A stretch of DNA of 64,000 nucleotides from JAHJQQ01 sp963737555 (GCA_963737555.1 CAVTTB010000001.1:276176-340175); one strand, 5' to 3'; positions 1-10,608 are shown, counted from the stretch's first letter. Numbers and translations: made by a program. Notes: generated by a model from the sequence alone, not told the origin.

Positions 1-20
1 TGCCCCCTAACCCAATCTAA

Positions 21-905
21 TCACGTCAACACTCGGGCAGCGCCCATTTCCGTGCCTATCAGCCCCGCAGCGCTTGGTTGCGCGTCGAGCGTTCTCTTCG
101 GTGCCGGATGGCGATGTCGTTGAGCTGTTTGAGCCGGTCAGCGGTCGCCTTGGGGCAGGTTCATGTGGATGAGCCACTCGGCGTTCAGGCTTTCGATGTT
201 GGCGAGCACCAGCAGTTGTTCGAGGGTGGCGTGTTCGCGCATGTTGCCTTCCAACGTGGGGTTGGCGTCGCGCCACTGTTTGGCGGTCAGGCCGAAGAGG
301 GCGACGTTGAGTACGTCGGCCTCGCTGGCATAGGTGACGGCGGCCTGCGCGGGTGTGACGGCGGTCGGTATCAGGTGCGTTTTGATGGCGTCGGTGTGGA
401 TGCGGTAGTTGAGCTTGGACAGGGTGCGATTCAGATCCAGGCGAGCGACAGGCGGCGGTTCTCGTCTTCCTTGGGGAGGCGCTGGAATTCCTTGATGAGA
501 TAGAGCTTAAACTCGACCGATATCCAGGAAGGCGAATTCGAAGGCAATGTCCCGGTGGGCGTAGGTGCCGCCGTAACGGCCAGCCTTGGGAAATGGCCAG
601 GCCGATGGCGTTTGTCTTCTCGATCCACTGTTTAGGGGTGAGCGCGAAGCTGTTCAGTCCAAGCCTGCATTTTAATCCCGTCGAATTCGACGGGATTAAA
701 ATCGGGGTTGTTGAGCTGCTCCCAGATGCCCAGGAAATCTTGACGGTGTTGCGGTTCCTGAGCCAGTTGCGCATCCAGATCGTTGGTGCGGTCGGGCATT
801 CTTGACGCGGGCGATGTCGGTTAGACAGATGTAGTCCTTTTCCTTCTCCGACAGCACGGTGATAGCAGTTCCCTGTACATCGATAATGGTCTTCTTGGCA
901 GTCAT
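21..905 (-). pseudogene. KilA-N domain protein, decayed by several frameshifts
   Basis: Read on the minus strand from the ATG at 903-905, the product starts MTAKKTIIDVQGTAITVLS and continues to a TDIARVKNA segment. Conserved pieces of one KilA-N family protein then follow in order but in changing frames: NPDFNPVEFDG and LNSFALTPKQWIEKTNAIGL (about 700-590), SWISVEFKLYLIKEFQRL (about 530-460), NRTLSKLNYRIHTDAIKTHL (about 420-370) and a last stretch ending MGAARVLT before the TGA at 21-23. KilA-N proteins carry a small DNA-binding domain first seen in phages; the bacterial versions are mostly uncharacterised. At least four frame changes in under 900 bases are far denser than elsewhere in the window, so this looks truly decayed. 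AAGGA nine bases upstream supports the start. The upstream helicase reading frame runs into it without a stop. Confidence 0.8.
669..702. repeat. 34-bp perfect palindrome
   Basis: The two 17-base arms, ATTTTAATCCCGTCGAA and TTCGACGGGATTAAAAT, are exact reverse complements with no spacer, and the symmetry breaks at 668/703. The palindrome lies in the KilA-N pseudogene, where the minus strand encodes FNPVEFDGIK, a conserved stretch of that family, so coding constraint and symmetry coincide. It contains an EcoRI-type GAATTC centre. It is too long to be chance alone in random sequence, but no function is evident. Confidence 0.9.
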
Positions 906-3900
906 GGTTTTCATCCTTGAAAAGTCAGACGGTAGTGGGTCGTGTAACCCGTAGCCATTGTAGTCTCCAGGCAAATCCTCCTTCAACCGTATTACCTTCA
1001 CCAACACTCGACACTGTGTGAATAAAATACTGGCGCGTACACGGCGCGTCGGCCAAAGCTTGCGCACGCCGTCGGCATAGAGATTCAATTGTTCACGATA
1101 GGCCAGCGCAGTGGCTTTGGCCTGGGCGGCGTCGATGTTGTGAGTTTTGTAATCGATGATGTGGGCGGTGTCGGCACTGAGCAGCAAGCGGTCGATGATG
1201 CCGTCGACCAAGGCGGCGCCGGCGAAATATTGCAGCGGCACTTCGGCGTAGACGGCTTCATACGCGTTGGCATCGAACAGCGCGGCGAGTTGCGGGTCTT
1301 GAATGACGGCCTCGGCTTCTTGCAACCAGTCGGCGAGTTCGGCGTCGTTGCTATCGCGTTGCATTTCGCGGGCGAGGCCTGCGAGTAATTGCGTGCGGGT
1401 GCGTGTCGGTGATGTGGTCAGCCATTCCAACAGGCGATGAATGCCGACGCCGCGACGGCGGCCATCGGGATCGGTGACGTTGTGGATGTCATGCTCGATG
1501 AGGCTGCGGCTGGGCGCGATGCGGATCAGTCGCGGTGTTGGTGGTATCGGTAGACTCAAACGCGGGTCGATGTCTGGGCTTTGCGGTGCACTATGAACCA
1601 CGTTCTCGACCGCGACGGCGTGCGTCGGTGCGGTGCCGCTTCGATGTATCCACGCGGCACCGGTGGCGAGTTGATTGTCCGTATCCCATTGCGCACGCAG
1701 CATCCCGTACCAGCCTTGTCCAGCCTTGTCCGGCGTGACGGCGGCGGAGACGATCAACAGTTGCCGCGCGCGGGTGAGGGCGACGTACAGCAGATTGGCC
1801 TCTTCGCGGCTTTCGGCGTGTTTCTGGCGTTCCAGCAGTGCTGTCGTGACACGGTCGCGACTGTCTTTGCGACCGACCAGCAAAAATGTCTCGGGGCGAT
1901 CCTGTTCGGCGGGCCAGTCGGTGAGTGCCTGCCAGGCGCTGCGGTCGCGCGGTTTGCCGGCGCAGTCGGCGAGAAACACCACCGGCGCTTCCAAACCCTT
2001 GGCGCCGTGCACGGTGAGAAAACGCACACGGTCGCCGGCGCCGGATTCGGGTGGCGCATCGTCGGGTGCATCGGTCGCGCGTTGGCGCAGATCGCTGAGT
2101 CGAGTGAGAAAATGCGGCAGGCTGGGATAACGGCCGCTGTCGATTTCCAAGGCGAGTTCGATGAAGCGGATCAGGTTGGCGCGCACGCGTGGCTTCAATA
2201 CCGTTGTCGCGGCGGCTTCGAAGCGTTTGAGGATGTCGCCCTGGTGATAGATGCGATCCAAGAGATCGTGTACCGGTAGTTGCCCGACCCAGGTTTGCCA
2301 CAGTGGCAACAGGCGTGCGGCACGCGCCAGCGGCGTATCGTTCGCGTGCGTGGGGCCACACACGAGCAGGCGTTCCATCCAGGAGGCGCCGGTGGTCTGC
2401 GCCAGCGTGATGAGGTCTTCATCGCGTGCGGCGAACAATGGTGAACGCAACACCTGCGCGAGGGCGAGGTTGTTGTGCGGTGCGATCAGTGTGTTGAGCA
2501 GGGCCTCCAGGTCGCGCACTTCGAGGCTGTCGAGCAAGGTGCCGCGTGCGGCGCCGAGATAGGGGATACCGGCATTGCGCAAGGCGGTTTCGTAGGTGCT
2601 GGCGTGGGTGCGCGTGCGCAAGAGGATGAGGATGTCGCTATAGCGTAGTGGCCGCGCGTCAGCGGCCGCGCCAATCAGTGTGCCGGCATCGATCAGCTCG
2701 CGGATGCGTTGCGCGATGCGGCCAGCCTCGCAGGTGTGCAGATCGTCAGCCGGTTGCGGACGTGGTTCCAGCAAGGGATTACGCAGTCCAACGCGCGGCG
2801 GTGTTTCAGCCGGCGGTTCCGGTTCCTCCAGGGGTGGCAGCAATTCCACCTGTCCCCAGAGTTCTTGATGATGTGTGCTGTGGAGAGGAAAGTCCGGCAG
2901 GATCTCGGCGAGCGGGCCGGCGCTGAAGGCGCGGTTGACGGCGTCGATGATGGCCGGGGCGGAACGTCGCGAGGCCTCCAGGCTGAAACGTTCGGCATTC
3001 AAGTGTTCTTCGAGGTAGGCGCTGGCGGCGGTGAGCAAACGCGCATCGGCACGGCGAAAACGGTAGATGGATTGTTTGGCATCGCCGACCAGAAATACGC
3101 TGCGCGGCCGCTCGGCGACGCTGGCGGCGAGTTCATCAAACAGCGGCAGCAATAAGCGCCATTGCGTCGGGTTGGTGTCCTGGAATTCGTCGATCAGAAA
3201 ATGATCGATGCGCGCATCGAGTTTGTATTGCACCCAATGCGCCTGCTCACTGCCGTTGAGCAGGCGATAGGCGTGCCATTCCAGGTCGGCGAAATCCAAG
3301 ACGCGTTGTTCGCGTTTGATGCGTTGATAGTGTTCGAGCAGACGCTGACCGGCGCGGTGCCAGGCGAGGTTCAACGAAAGTGCGGCGAGGCGTGCGAGTT
3401 GATCGTGGGTGTCCTGCAGTTCGTTGCAGAGTGTCTCGTGGAGTTCCAGAAAACGCGCAGCGCCGGCACTGCCGAGGGCTGTTTCCAGCGCCTTGCTGGG
3501 CTTGCGTGCGCGCGGCTCGCCGGCGGCGGTGAGCAGGGCGCGGCTAACGCGTTTCAGACGTTCCTCGACAGGCGCGGTTGTCTCGAGTCCTGCCAATAGA
3601 CTGGCCTGATGTTCCAGATTGGTTTTATTGACGTGCTTGCCCAGCAGTGCGGCGAATTCGCTGAGCCGTTCGGTGCGCAGGGGGCTGAAGAATTGCGTGG
3701 CCGGATCGCAATCCGGTGCGATGCCGAACAAGCCGCGGCAACGCGCCTCGGCATGGGCCAGGGTATCGGTATGACCCGCGGTATAGGCCCACCAGTCGAT
3801 GCGCTGTTGTAGAAAACTGTTCAGGGCCTGACGGGTGTTGCCAAGGCCGTTGCAGCCGTCGAACAGCGTTTCCAGGGCGCGTGCGGTTTTACCGTCGGGT

Positions 3901-4380
3901 TTCAACGTGGCCTCGGCATACAGCGCATCCCAGGCCTCTTCGATCAGCTCAGATTCGGCTTCCAGCAGTTCGAATCCCGGGGGTACCTCGGCCTCGACCG
4001 GAAAGCGTTGCAGGATCTCCTGACAGAAGGCATGAAAGGTGGTTGCGCGCAGTGCGTGCGGCGCGAACAGCAGGTTTTCATAGAGCCGCCGGGCGCGCTC
4101 GCGCAGCGCGTCAGCGGGTGTCTCGCCCATCGCACGCAGTGCCGCATCGACTTCGTCATCAGCTGCCGCTGGCGAGTTGCGCCAAACGTTCGTTGAGGCG
4201 CTGCAGCATTTCGGCGGCGGCCTTGCGCGTGAAGGTGACAGCGAGGATGTTTTCAGGCGCTGCGCCCGCCAATAGCAAGCGCAACATGCGCGTGACTAAC
4301 AGCCATGTCTTGCCGGTGCCGGCGGAGGCGTGGACGCTGGCGTGGCGATCGGGTGCGGTGGCCTGTAATGGATTGTTCAT
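906..4380 (-). CDS. UvrD/RecB-type helicase-nuclease, AddA-like (one frameshift)
   Basis: This is a superfamily 1A DNA helicase with a C-terminal PD-(D/E)XK nuclease, the AddA/RecB arrangement used to process double-strand breaks. From the ATG at 4378-4380 I see Walker A (ASAGTGKTWLL), motif Ia (TFTRKAAAEM), Walker B (FLIDEFQDTNPTQW), motif III (FLVGDAKQSIYRFRRAD), motif V (FLTVHGAKGLEAP), motif VI (LLYVALTRARQLL) and the nuclease motif IIDYKTHNI. One extra base near 4166 breaks the frame between LAQLAS and ADDEVDAALRAM. The reading frame has no stop before the KilA-N start at 905; the recognisable protein ends near 1000 (ASILFTQCRVLVKV), so the 3' boundary is uncertain. The AddB-type partner that usually lies next to such genes is not here. 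Confidence 0.85.
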
Positions 4381-4763
4381 GCGCGCACAGCATATCAGTC
4401 GGCGCACACGCTGCGTAATTGGCGCGTGATCGCGCACGCTGTGCCAAACAAAAATTCTGCGCCTGTACGAATATGCTGAAGTTCGCGTAGGGCATCGCGA
4501 GGCAACTCTCTGTGCAGCAGTGCATGCTGTGACGGGTGATGCCATCAAACGACTGAATATTAAGTGAGATACCTGGGCAGAATTTGTGAAAGTCTGAAAT
4601 TGCCACGAGCAGGCGTCGTCGATTTGACGCAGGGTGGGGTTTAACTTATGGAAATAATGAGAAAAGATGAGCGCCAGATCGATAGGGAAGGAGGCAGGGA
4701 TTGCGCCAACGGAGGGTCGACTCGAAGGGAATTTGAGGTGGGCAGGAACGCCCGTAAGGGACC
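4381..4763. other. Gene-free interval upstream of the AddA-like gene
   Basis: This interval of about 380 bases separates fimX from the AddA-like gene, both on the minus strand. The helicase frame can be extended upstream through part of it, but that translation has no conserved motif and lies ahead of the Walker A region where such proteins normally start. I see no RNA gene. It presumably holds the helicase promoter. Confidence 0.5.
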
Positions 4764-4789
4764 AAAAGGCGGCCATACGGCCGCCTTTT
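4764..4789 (-). terminator. Rho-independent terminator of fimX
   Basis: An 11-bp perfect stem (AAAAGGCGGCC with GGCCGCCTTTT, loop ATAC) begins directly after the fimX stop codon at 4791-4793. On the minus strand the stem ends in four T residues; the other strand has seven, so it could act in both directions. Confidence 0.8.
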
Positions 4790-4790
4790 T

Positions 4791-6893
4791 TTACATCGAG
4801 CCTTCGGTGAAATCGTAGTTCAGGCCTTCGGTCGGCTCAGCCAGGAAGTAGCCCTGAATGTACTGGATGCCGTATTGGAACAGCACGGTGAGGCTGCTGG
4901 CATCCTCGACGAACTCGGCGATGCAGATCTTGTTCATGGAACGCGCCATTTCCACGATGGACTTCACGACCGCCTGATTGTCGGTGTCGCGCATCAGGTT
5001 GTGGATGAATTTGCCGTCGATCTTCAGGTAGTCGACCGGCAGATGCTTCAGCAGTTGGAAGGAATTCGGGCTGCTGCCGAAATGCTCCAGCGAGGTTTTA
5101 CAGTGCAGGCTGCTGATCGAGGCGACAAAGGCCTTCGCGCCCTTGAGGTGTTCGCTGGCGTCATTTTCGGCGATCTCAAACACAATGGCGTCGGTCGCCA
5201 AGCGCGCTTCCTTGAGTACTTGGCTGATCCAGATGGGCAGTTCGTGATCGTCCAGTGTCGGCCCCGAGAGTTTGATGAAGAACACCGTGTTGGCCCCATT
5301 GCGGCGGCGTTCGGCCAGAACTTCCGCGGCCTTGCGGATAACCCAGCGGTCGATCTCGACGATCTGTCCGGTCTGCATGGCGACCGGCAGGAATTGTCCG
5401 GGGCGGATATCCTCACCCTCGCTGTCGCGCATGCGCAGCAAGACTTCATACTTCTCGTCGATTTCACCTTGCAGGCTGACGATGGGCTGATAGACGAGAT
5501 GGAAGCGGTCTTCGCTCAGCGCTTCCTGAATGAGGTGATTCCACTGTTGCTCGCGTTCACGCCCGACCTGTTCGTCGGCCACTGGATTGTGCAGGTGAAC
5601 GCGATTGCCGCCGGATGAGCGCGCGACTTCGCAGGCCAGATCGGCGCGCGAGAGGATTTCCTGCGCATCCGGCGAACTTTCGGTGACCAGGCTGATGCCA
5701 ATGCTGGTGGTCAGGGTGAGTGAGCGGCCTTCGATATCGAGAATGTGTTCCTCGACGGCGCGGCGCAGTTCATCTGCCAAGGTTTGGCTTGCAGCGGCGT
5801 CTTTGCCTTTGATCAGTACGGTGAAGGAACTGTCGCCGAAACGCGCGGGCAGGCCGAGCGCGCCGACCTTGTCCTTGATCAGATTTGCGATATCGCTGAC
5901 CACCAAGTCGCTGGCGCCCAGTCCTACGGATTCCTTCACGGCCTTGAAGTTGTCGATCAGGATATACAGCAAGCCACTGTTGCCGGAACCCGCCCGGGCG
6001 TTATTCACGGCGAGTTCGAGTTCTTCCATGAAGTATTGACGGTTGTACAATCCGGTCAGCACGTCCTGCTTGCTCAGGTATTTCAGCTTCTGTTCAAGTT
6101 CCTTGTCGCCGATCGCCTGATCGCGAATGAGGATCTGGGTGCAGGGTTCGCCGTCGATGGTGGCCGGCGTGAATTCCATCTTGGCATTGAAGCTGCCTTT
6201 GGCGCTGACGCATTTGACGTCGAGGCTGGCCTCCATGCCGCTCTCGTCTTTGCCATAGTTGCGCAGAAATTCTTTGAAGCTGCCTTGATCGTCGCCAGCG
6301 ACCATGTCCATGATCGGCGTGCCTTCGATCTCGTCCAGATTGCCGAAGCCGAACATTTCAAGATACGAACTGTTGGCATAGATGTGCATGCCGTCGTGCA
6401 CATAGGCGATGGAGTCACGCGAACTGTCCAGCAGTGAACGACAGCGGCGTTCGCTTTCTTTGTGTCCGGCGCGGTAGTAATTCAGACTGCTCTGCATTTC
6501 CAGGTTGCGCTGTTCGCGGACCAGGACCAGGAGTAGATGCTCCGGTGCGTCGAACGACACCAGATCGGTGGCGCCGGCACGCAGTGCCTCGATGACATTG
6601 GGTTCGTCAGCGGTTGCGCCGATGGCGATCAGCGGGACGTTCAGCGAGCGGGCGTGCAGCAGTTCGACCACCTGCTCCAGACGCAGCGCGTCCAGTTCTT
6701 GCGCGCATAGAATCAGGTCGGGCAATTGTTGTTCCAGTGCCTGTTCCAGTTCCGCTTGATCTTTGGCGTACATGAAGCGCACGGCATAGCCCGCGCCACG
6801 CAGGATGTTGGCGATGGCCTCGGCGTCGTTCTGGGTTTCTTCGATGATGATCAGACGCAGTGTCTGTTGTTCCTTGCGCACTACTTCCTCCAC
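4791..6893 (-). CDS. fimX: FimX-like c-di-GMP receptor (REC-PAS-GGDEF-EAL)
   Basis: The 700-residue protein matches the FimX plan: a CheY-like receiver-type domain (about 10-130), a PAS domain (about 150-265), a degenerate GGDEF domain (about 275-440) and a degenerate EAL domain (about 450-690). The GGDEF signature is GDSSF and the EAL signature is EVL, close to the GDSIF and EVL that I recall for Pseudomonas aeruginosa FimX (about 690 residues). The usual DDFG loop is also lost (LEHFGSS). This indicates a c-di-GMP-binding effector rather than an active cyclase or phosphodiesterase. FimX acts at the cell pole in type IV pilus assembly. Its gene is divergent from a GNAT gene and close to a PilZ-like gene, and the pilus protein PilW is encoded elsewhere in the window. 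Confidence 0.85.
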   Translation of the reverse strand: MEEVVRKEQQTLRLIIIEETQNDAEAIANILRGAGYAVRFMYAKDQAELEQALEQQLPDLILCAQELDALRLEQVVELLHARSLNVPLIAIGATADEPNVIEALRAGATDLVSFDAPEHLLLVLVREQRNLEMQSSLNYYRAGHKESERRCRSLLDSSRDSIAYVHDGMHIYANSSYLEMFGFGNLDEIEGTPIMDMVAGDDQGSFKEFLRNYGKDESGMEASLDVKCVSAKGSFNAKMEFTPATIDGEPCTQILIRDQAIGDKELEQKLKYLSKQDVLTGLYNRQYFMEELELAVNNARAGSGNSGLLYILIDNFKAVKESVGLGASDLVVSDIANLIKDKVGALGLPARFGDSSFTVLIKGKDAAASQTLADELRRAVEEHILDIEGRSLTLTTSIGISLVTESSPDAQEILSRADLACEVARSSGGNRVHLHNPVADEQVGREREQQWNHLIQEALSEDRFHLVYQPIVSLQGEIDEKYEVLLRMRDSEGEDIRPGQFLPVAMQTGQIVEIDRWVIRKAAEVLAERRRNGANTVFFIKLSGPTLDDHELPIWISQVLKEARLATDAIVFEIAENDASEHLKGAKAFVASISSLHCKTSLEHFGSSPNSFQLLKHLPVDYLKIDGKFIHNLMRDTDNQAVVKSIVEMARSMNKICIAEFVEDASSLTVLFQYGIQYIQGYFLAEPTEGLNYDFTEGSM

Positions 6894-7150
6894 TGCCCTG
6901 TAGGGTTCCCTGATCGGGGTATCTTACCGCTGCTGATTCCCTGGCTGTATCGGCATTCTGGAATGGATCTGAACCAGGGGAGCGGTGTATGGCGAGGTGT
7001 GTTGTACCGCAATCGACGCCGGTTTTCCATGTCCCGGAATCCTGTTAGCATCGCAGTTGAAAGTCATGCTGTGAGGATGGGCTGCGGCTGATTCGGTCCA
7101 CGCTGTCATCCTGACCCGTGCAAACGGGCCGCAACAACCTGGAGTAACGT

Positions 7151-7672
7151 ATGCAAGAGGTCATTGTCAGGGCGGAAGTTCCCGAGGACGTCAGGGCGAT
7201 CGACGTGGTCAATCTCAGTGCGTTTCAGGGCGAGGCCGAGGCGCGCTTGGTCAGTGCGATTCGTGGCTCGGCGGAATTCATCCCGGATCTGTCGCTGGTC
7301 GCCGAACTCAACGGTCGTATCGTCGGTCACTTGCTGCTGTCCAAGGTCAAGCTGCAGCATGGCAACGACGGCAAGACGGTGTTGGCGCTGGGGCCGATGT
7401 CGGTGGTGCCGTCGCAATCGCATCGCGGGATCGGCTCGGCGCTGATTCAAGCCGCCATCGGCCGGGCGAAGGATATGCGCTACGTGGCGATTATTGTCGC
7501 TGGCCAACCGGACTACTACGGGCGTTTTGCGTTTCAGCCAGCGGCGACCTGGGGGCTCACGTCCAATTTGCGCCTGCCGGCCGATGCGCTCACCGCCATG
7601 GAATTAGTGGCGGGCGCGCTCAAGGATGGCGGGCAGGTGATCTACCCGGCACCATTCGCCGAAATATTCTGA
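7151..7672 (+). CDS. GNAT family N-acetyltransferase
   Basis: The 173-residue protein has the N-acetyltransferase fold of the YhbS-like group. The acetyl-CoA-binding motif A is visible around residues 83-105 (LGPMSVVPSQSHRGIGSALI, with the Q/R-x-x-G-x-G/A turn), and PDYYGRFAFQPA follows as in YhbS relatives. The substrate cannot be read from sequence. The gene is divergent from fimX and convergent with the PilZ-like gene, with 13 bases between the stops. The ATG at 7151 follows GGAG at a normal distance. Confidence 0.8.
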   Translation: MQEVIVRAEVPEDVRAIDVVNLSAFQGEAEARLVSAIRGSAEFIPDLSLVAELNGRIVGHLLLSKVKLQHGNDGKTVLALGPMSVVPSQSHRGIGSALIQAAIGRAKDMRYVAIIVAGQPDYYGRFAFQPAATWGLTSNLRLPADALTAMELVAGALKDGGQVIYPAPFAEIF

Positions 7673-7685
7673 GCGGGCCGGGGCG

Positions 7686-9486
7686 TTAAAGCTGAGTCCA
7701 CAGCGCTGAAAAGTCGTCCGCCTTGTCGGCGTTGTCGCTCGGCTCGGGGGCGGCTTCGGACTGGCTATCCAGCGGCTGGAACTGATACTGGGCGAACGAG
7801 CCGGTGTTTTCCATGATTTTGGTAAGCTCGACCCGCGCCTCTTTGCCGTGACTGCTGACCATGAGGATGTCGCCAGTGTGGTAGGGCAATGCCGGCGTCA
7901 GCAGGGTGGCCGGCTGACCGAGTGCCTTGATGGCCGGCAAAAGCAGACTGCGCAGGTACTCATTGTCGCCATTGATCTTGTGAATTTTGGTGCCAACCGC
8001 GACCGCGCCAGGCGCCAGCATTTCCACGCCCAGTTCCAAACCCAACTCGGTTTCACACTTCATCCAGCGGACAACGCCCAGGCTCAGGTGGAAACTGTCG
8101 AGTTCATTGTTTTCGCGCAACCCCAGTAATTCACCGACCTGCGCCTGCGAATTCTCACGGTTGTCCCACAGCAGGCGATAGCCGCCGGCGCTGACGTTGA
8201 TCATTTTCCAGAGATGCGTTTGGTAGGCCGGCGTTTGTTGCGCCGGGGCCGCGGGTGTTTTCAGCTGCGACTTGACGGCGAACGGGTCGTGGCCGGGCGT
8301 GAATTCGATGTACTGACTATCCTTTGCCTGAGGCTGCGCGCCGCGTGCGAGGTGAACGTCGGTCAGTTCCCACAGATCCGGCATTGTTCCCGCCTGCTCG
8401 GCGGTATTACTGGCCGTGAAATTGGCGGGTTTGTTGAACAGCCGGGGGGCGCTGCTATCACCCTCGACAATCTCATTCTCACCGCTGATGAAATAGTGCG
8501 CCGTGCTCAGGCCCATCGCGACCACGGCGGTGGAGTGTTTCTGCGTGCGCGAGAAGCGGCGCTGGGGCATGACGCCCCAGGCGAGCATCAGGCGACGTAG
8601 CGTATGGTCGTTGATGTGCTGGGCCTTGTTACCTTGTTCGCGGCGCTGGCGTCCCAGGGTTTCACGGATCGAGTCGGCCAGTCGCGCGGCATTCAACAGC
8701 CGACAGGATTCCGGATTGTATTTGGTCGAGCGCAGTACCAGATAAGTCGGCGGATCGTCGGCATCGAAATTGGTCACGAACATCCCGTTGGGGCTGCGGG
8801 CCTCGGTGATGCGGGTGAGTGTCGCATGCTGAGCCCATTCGCATAACCAGGTGTCGATGCGTTCGACTTCACCTTGGCGCAGGCGGTACGGGCAGGCCAA
8901 TGCCAATAGCAGGATGTGTTTATAGACATTCTCGATGGATCGATCGCATTCGCTGTCGGTGATGTTTTCTTTGATGGAGGTCTGCGCATAACCCTGCGCA
9001 TCGGCCTGCTGATAGAGGCCGTGGATTGCAAGCCAGACACCGTCCGGATAAGGGGCGTAGACCTGATAGGCGCGTAACAGCATTTGACCGAGATAGGACA
9101 ACGCACGCTGTGTGGCTAACGCGCTGTGTTTGCCCTGAGTGCCAAGCGATTTATGGTAACCCCGCGCCATCTGTCGCATGAGCGCCTGTGACAACGCGAC
9201 CGTCTGGCGGCCTTTTATCGGCGAGTGGAAACGCCTTGCCGACGTAATGAATTTTCATTGCCTCGAGAACCGCGTTGATGGGTGCGCGCAGTTGTTCAAG
9301 TAGGCGGAAACGCTGATCCGCCGGGAGGTCGAGTTCTTCGGTTCCGTGCAAGGCTTCGTACAACAGCCGACTGCTTTCGCCTATGTTGGCGAGCGGAAGA
9401 TCCCTGATCCACTGTTCGACCTGAGTCGGTCGCGGGTCGAAGGCGGTACTGTTAGTTGGCCGGTGGCCGAGTGCTTGCTTATCCAT
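7686..9486 (-). CDS. PilZ-like c-di-GMP-binding protein (one frameshift)
   Basis: A protein of about 600 residues is encoded in two frames. The N-terminal part starts at the ATG at 9484-9486 (MDKQALGHRPTN) and the remaining 500 residues follow from about 9210. Dropping one A from the four-A run (TTTT on the plus strand, 9213-9216) joins them as FPLADKGRQTVALSQAL. The C-terminal third (SAGGYRLLWDNREN, LGVVRWMKCE, LGLELGVEMLAPGA) resembles PilZ-type beta-barrel segments; the long helical N-terminal part is not recognised. I did not see a clean RxxxR-DxSxxG pair, so c-di-GMP binding is inferred from resemblance and from the nearby FimX gene. FimX and PilZ proteins cooperate in pilus assembly in Xanthomonas. 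The family call is tentative. Confidence 0.6.
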
Positions 9487-9591
9487 GGCGGTTCCGTCAT
9501 AGCGTTGTCCGAGTCTCCACTATTACGGCAATTGGGCCGATTTCTATAATGGAGAGCCGGCGAGGACGGGGCGCGGTGAGGACTGTGGGGA

Positions 9592-10608
9592 TTAGAGCGG
9601 GGTTTTGGCGGGTTCGCCGGCCTGTTCACGAACCAGTCGCGGGACCAGATAGCCGGGCAGGCGTGCCCGGAGCGCGCGGATCAAGGCACGTGCCCGCGTA
9701 TCGTCTACCGCGAAGTGCGCAGCCCCGCGGACTCGATCCAGTTGGTGCAGGTAATAGGGCAGTACACCGGCTTCGAAGAGAGTCTCGGACAGTGTGCTCA
9801 GGGTGTCGGCGTGATCGTTGACGCCGCGCAGCAGGACCGACTGATTCAGCACCGGGATGCCCGCACTACCCAGGCGGCGCAGGCCTGAATGCACATCCGC
9901 GTCGATTTCGTTGGGATGGTTGGCATGGACTACCAGCACCGGCCGCAATCGCGAGGCGGTCAGCCAAGACAGAAAGGCGTCGGTTATGCGCTCGGGGAGC
10001 ACCACGGGCAGTCGGCTGTGGATGCGTAGCCGCCGCAGGTGGGGAATGGCCGCGAGTTCGGCGACCAGATCGGCGAGGCGCGCGTCGGGCAGCGACAGTG
10101 GGTCGCCGCCGCTGAGGATGATTTCGTGGATGCTCGGATCGGCGGCGAGATAGGCGATGGCCTGTGCCCAATGCTGACCGGTCGGGTTGGCCTCGGCGTA
10201 GGGATAATGGCGGCGGAAGCAATAGCGGCAGTGGATGCCGCAGGCGCCGGTCAGCGTCAGCAACGCCCGGCCACGGTATTTGTGCAGCAGCCCCGGTGCG
10301 GCCATCGCCGCCGCCTCGCCGAGCGGGTCGGTCAGATAGCCCTCGGCCGACTGGCATTCCACCGAGTCGGGCAGAACCTGCAATAACAAGGGATCCTGGC
10401 GGTCACCGGGGCGCATGCGGGCGATGAATCCACGCGGTACGCGCAGCCCGAATTCTCGTGCTGCCGCTGCACCCGCGGGTTCCTCCGGCAATCCCAGCAG
10501 TGCCAACAACTCGGCTGGCTGAGTCACGGCGTCGGCCAAGGCGCGTCGCCACGCGGGCGCATGTTCGGCGTCGGAATATAGAGGTATGATGGGCGCCGTT
10601 TTGTTCAT
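9592..10608 (-). CDS. epmB: EF-P beta-lysylation protein EpmB (radical SAM lysine 2,3-aminomutase)
   Basis: EpmB converts (S)-alpha-lysine to (R)-beta-lysine, which EpmA attaches to elongation factor P. The protein is 338 residues from the ATG at 10606-10608. The radical-SAM cluster motif CGIHCRYC is at about residues 120-127, followed by RRHYPY, and a GGDPLSLPD segment typical of lysine aminomutases comes later. A possible TTG start seven codons upstream is less likely. The gene is divergent from efp, and epmA follows efp, so the whole modification pathway lies in 2.8 kb. Confidence 0.9.
   Translation of the reverse strand: MNKTAPIIPLYSDAEHAPAWRRALADAVTQPAELLALLGLPEEPAGAAAAREFGLRVPRGFIARMRPGDRQDPLLLQVLPDSVECQSAEGYLTDPLGEAAAMAAPGLLHKYRGRALLTLTGACGIHCRYCFRRHYPYAEANPTGQHWAQAIAYLAADPSIHEIILSGGDPLSLPDARLADLVAELAAIPHLRRLRIHSRLPVVLPERITDAFLSWLTASRLRPVLVVHANHPNEIDADVHSGLRRLGSAGIPVLNQSVLLRGVNDHADTLSTLSETLFEAGVLPYYLHQLDRVRGAAHFAVDDTRARALIRALRARLPGYLVPRLVREQAGEPAKTPL

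Noticed and set aside
1..4380. Prophage
   Set aside because: KilA-N is phage-related, but no integrase, capsid, terminase or lysis gene is near it.
4381..4776. Upstream extension of the helicase reading frame
   Set aside because: The extra 130 residues show no conservation pattern and precede the ATG next to the Walker A region.
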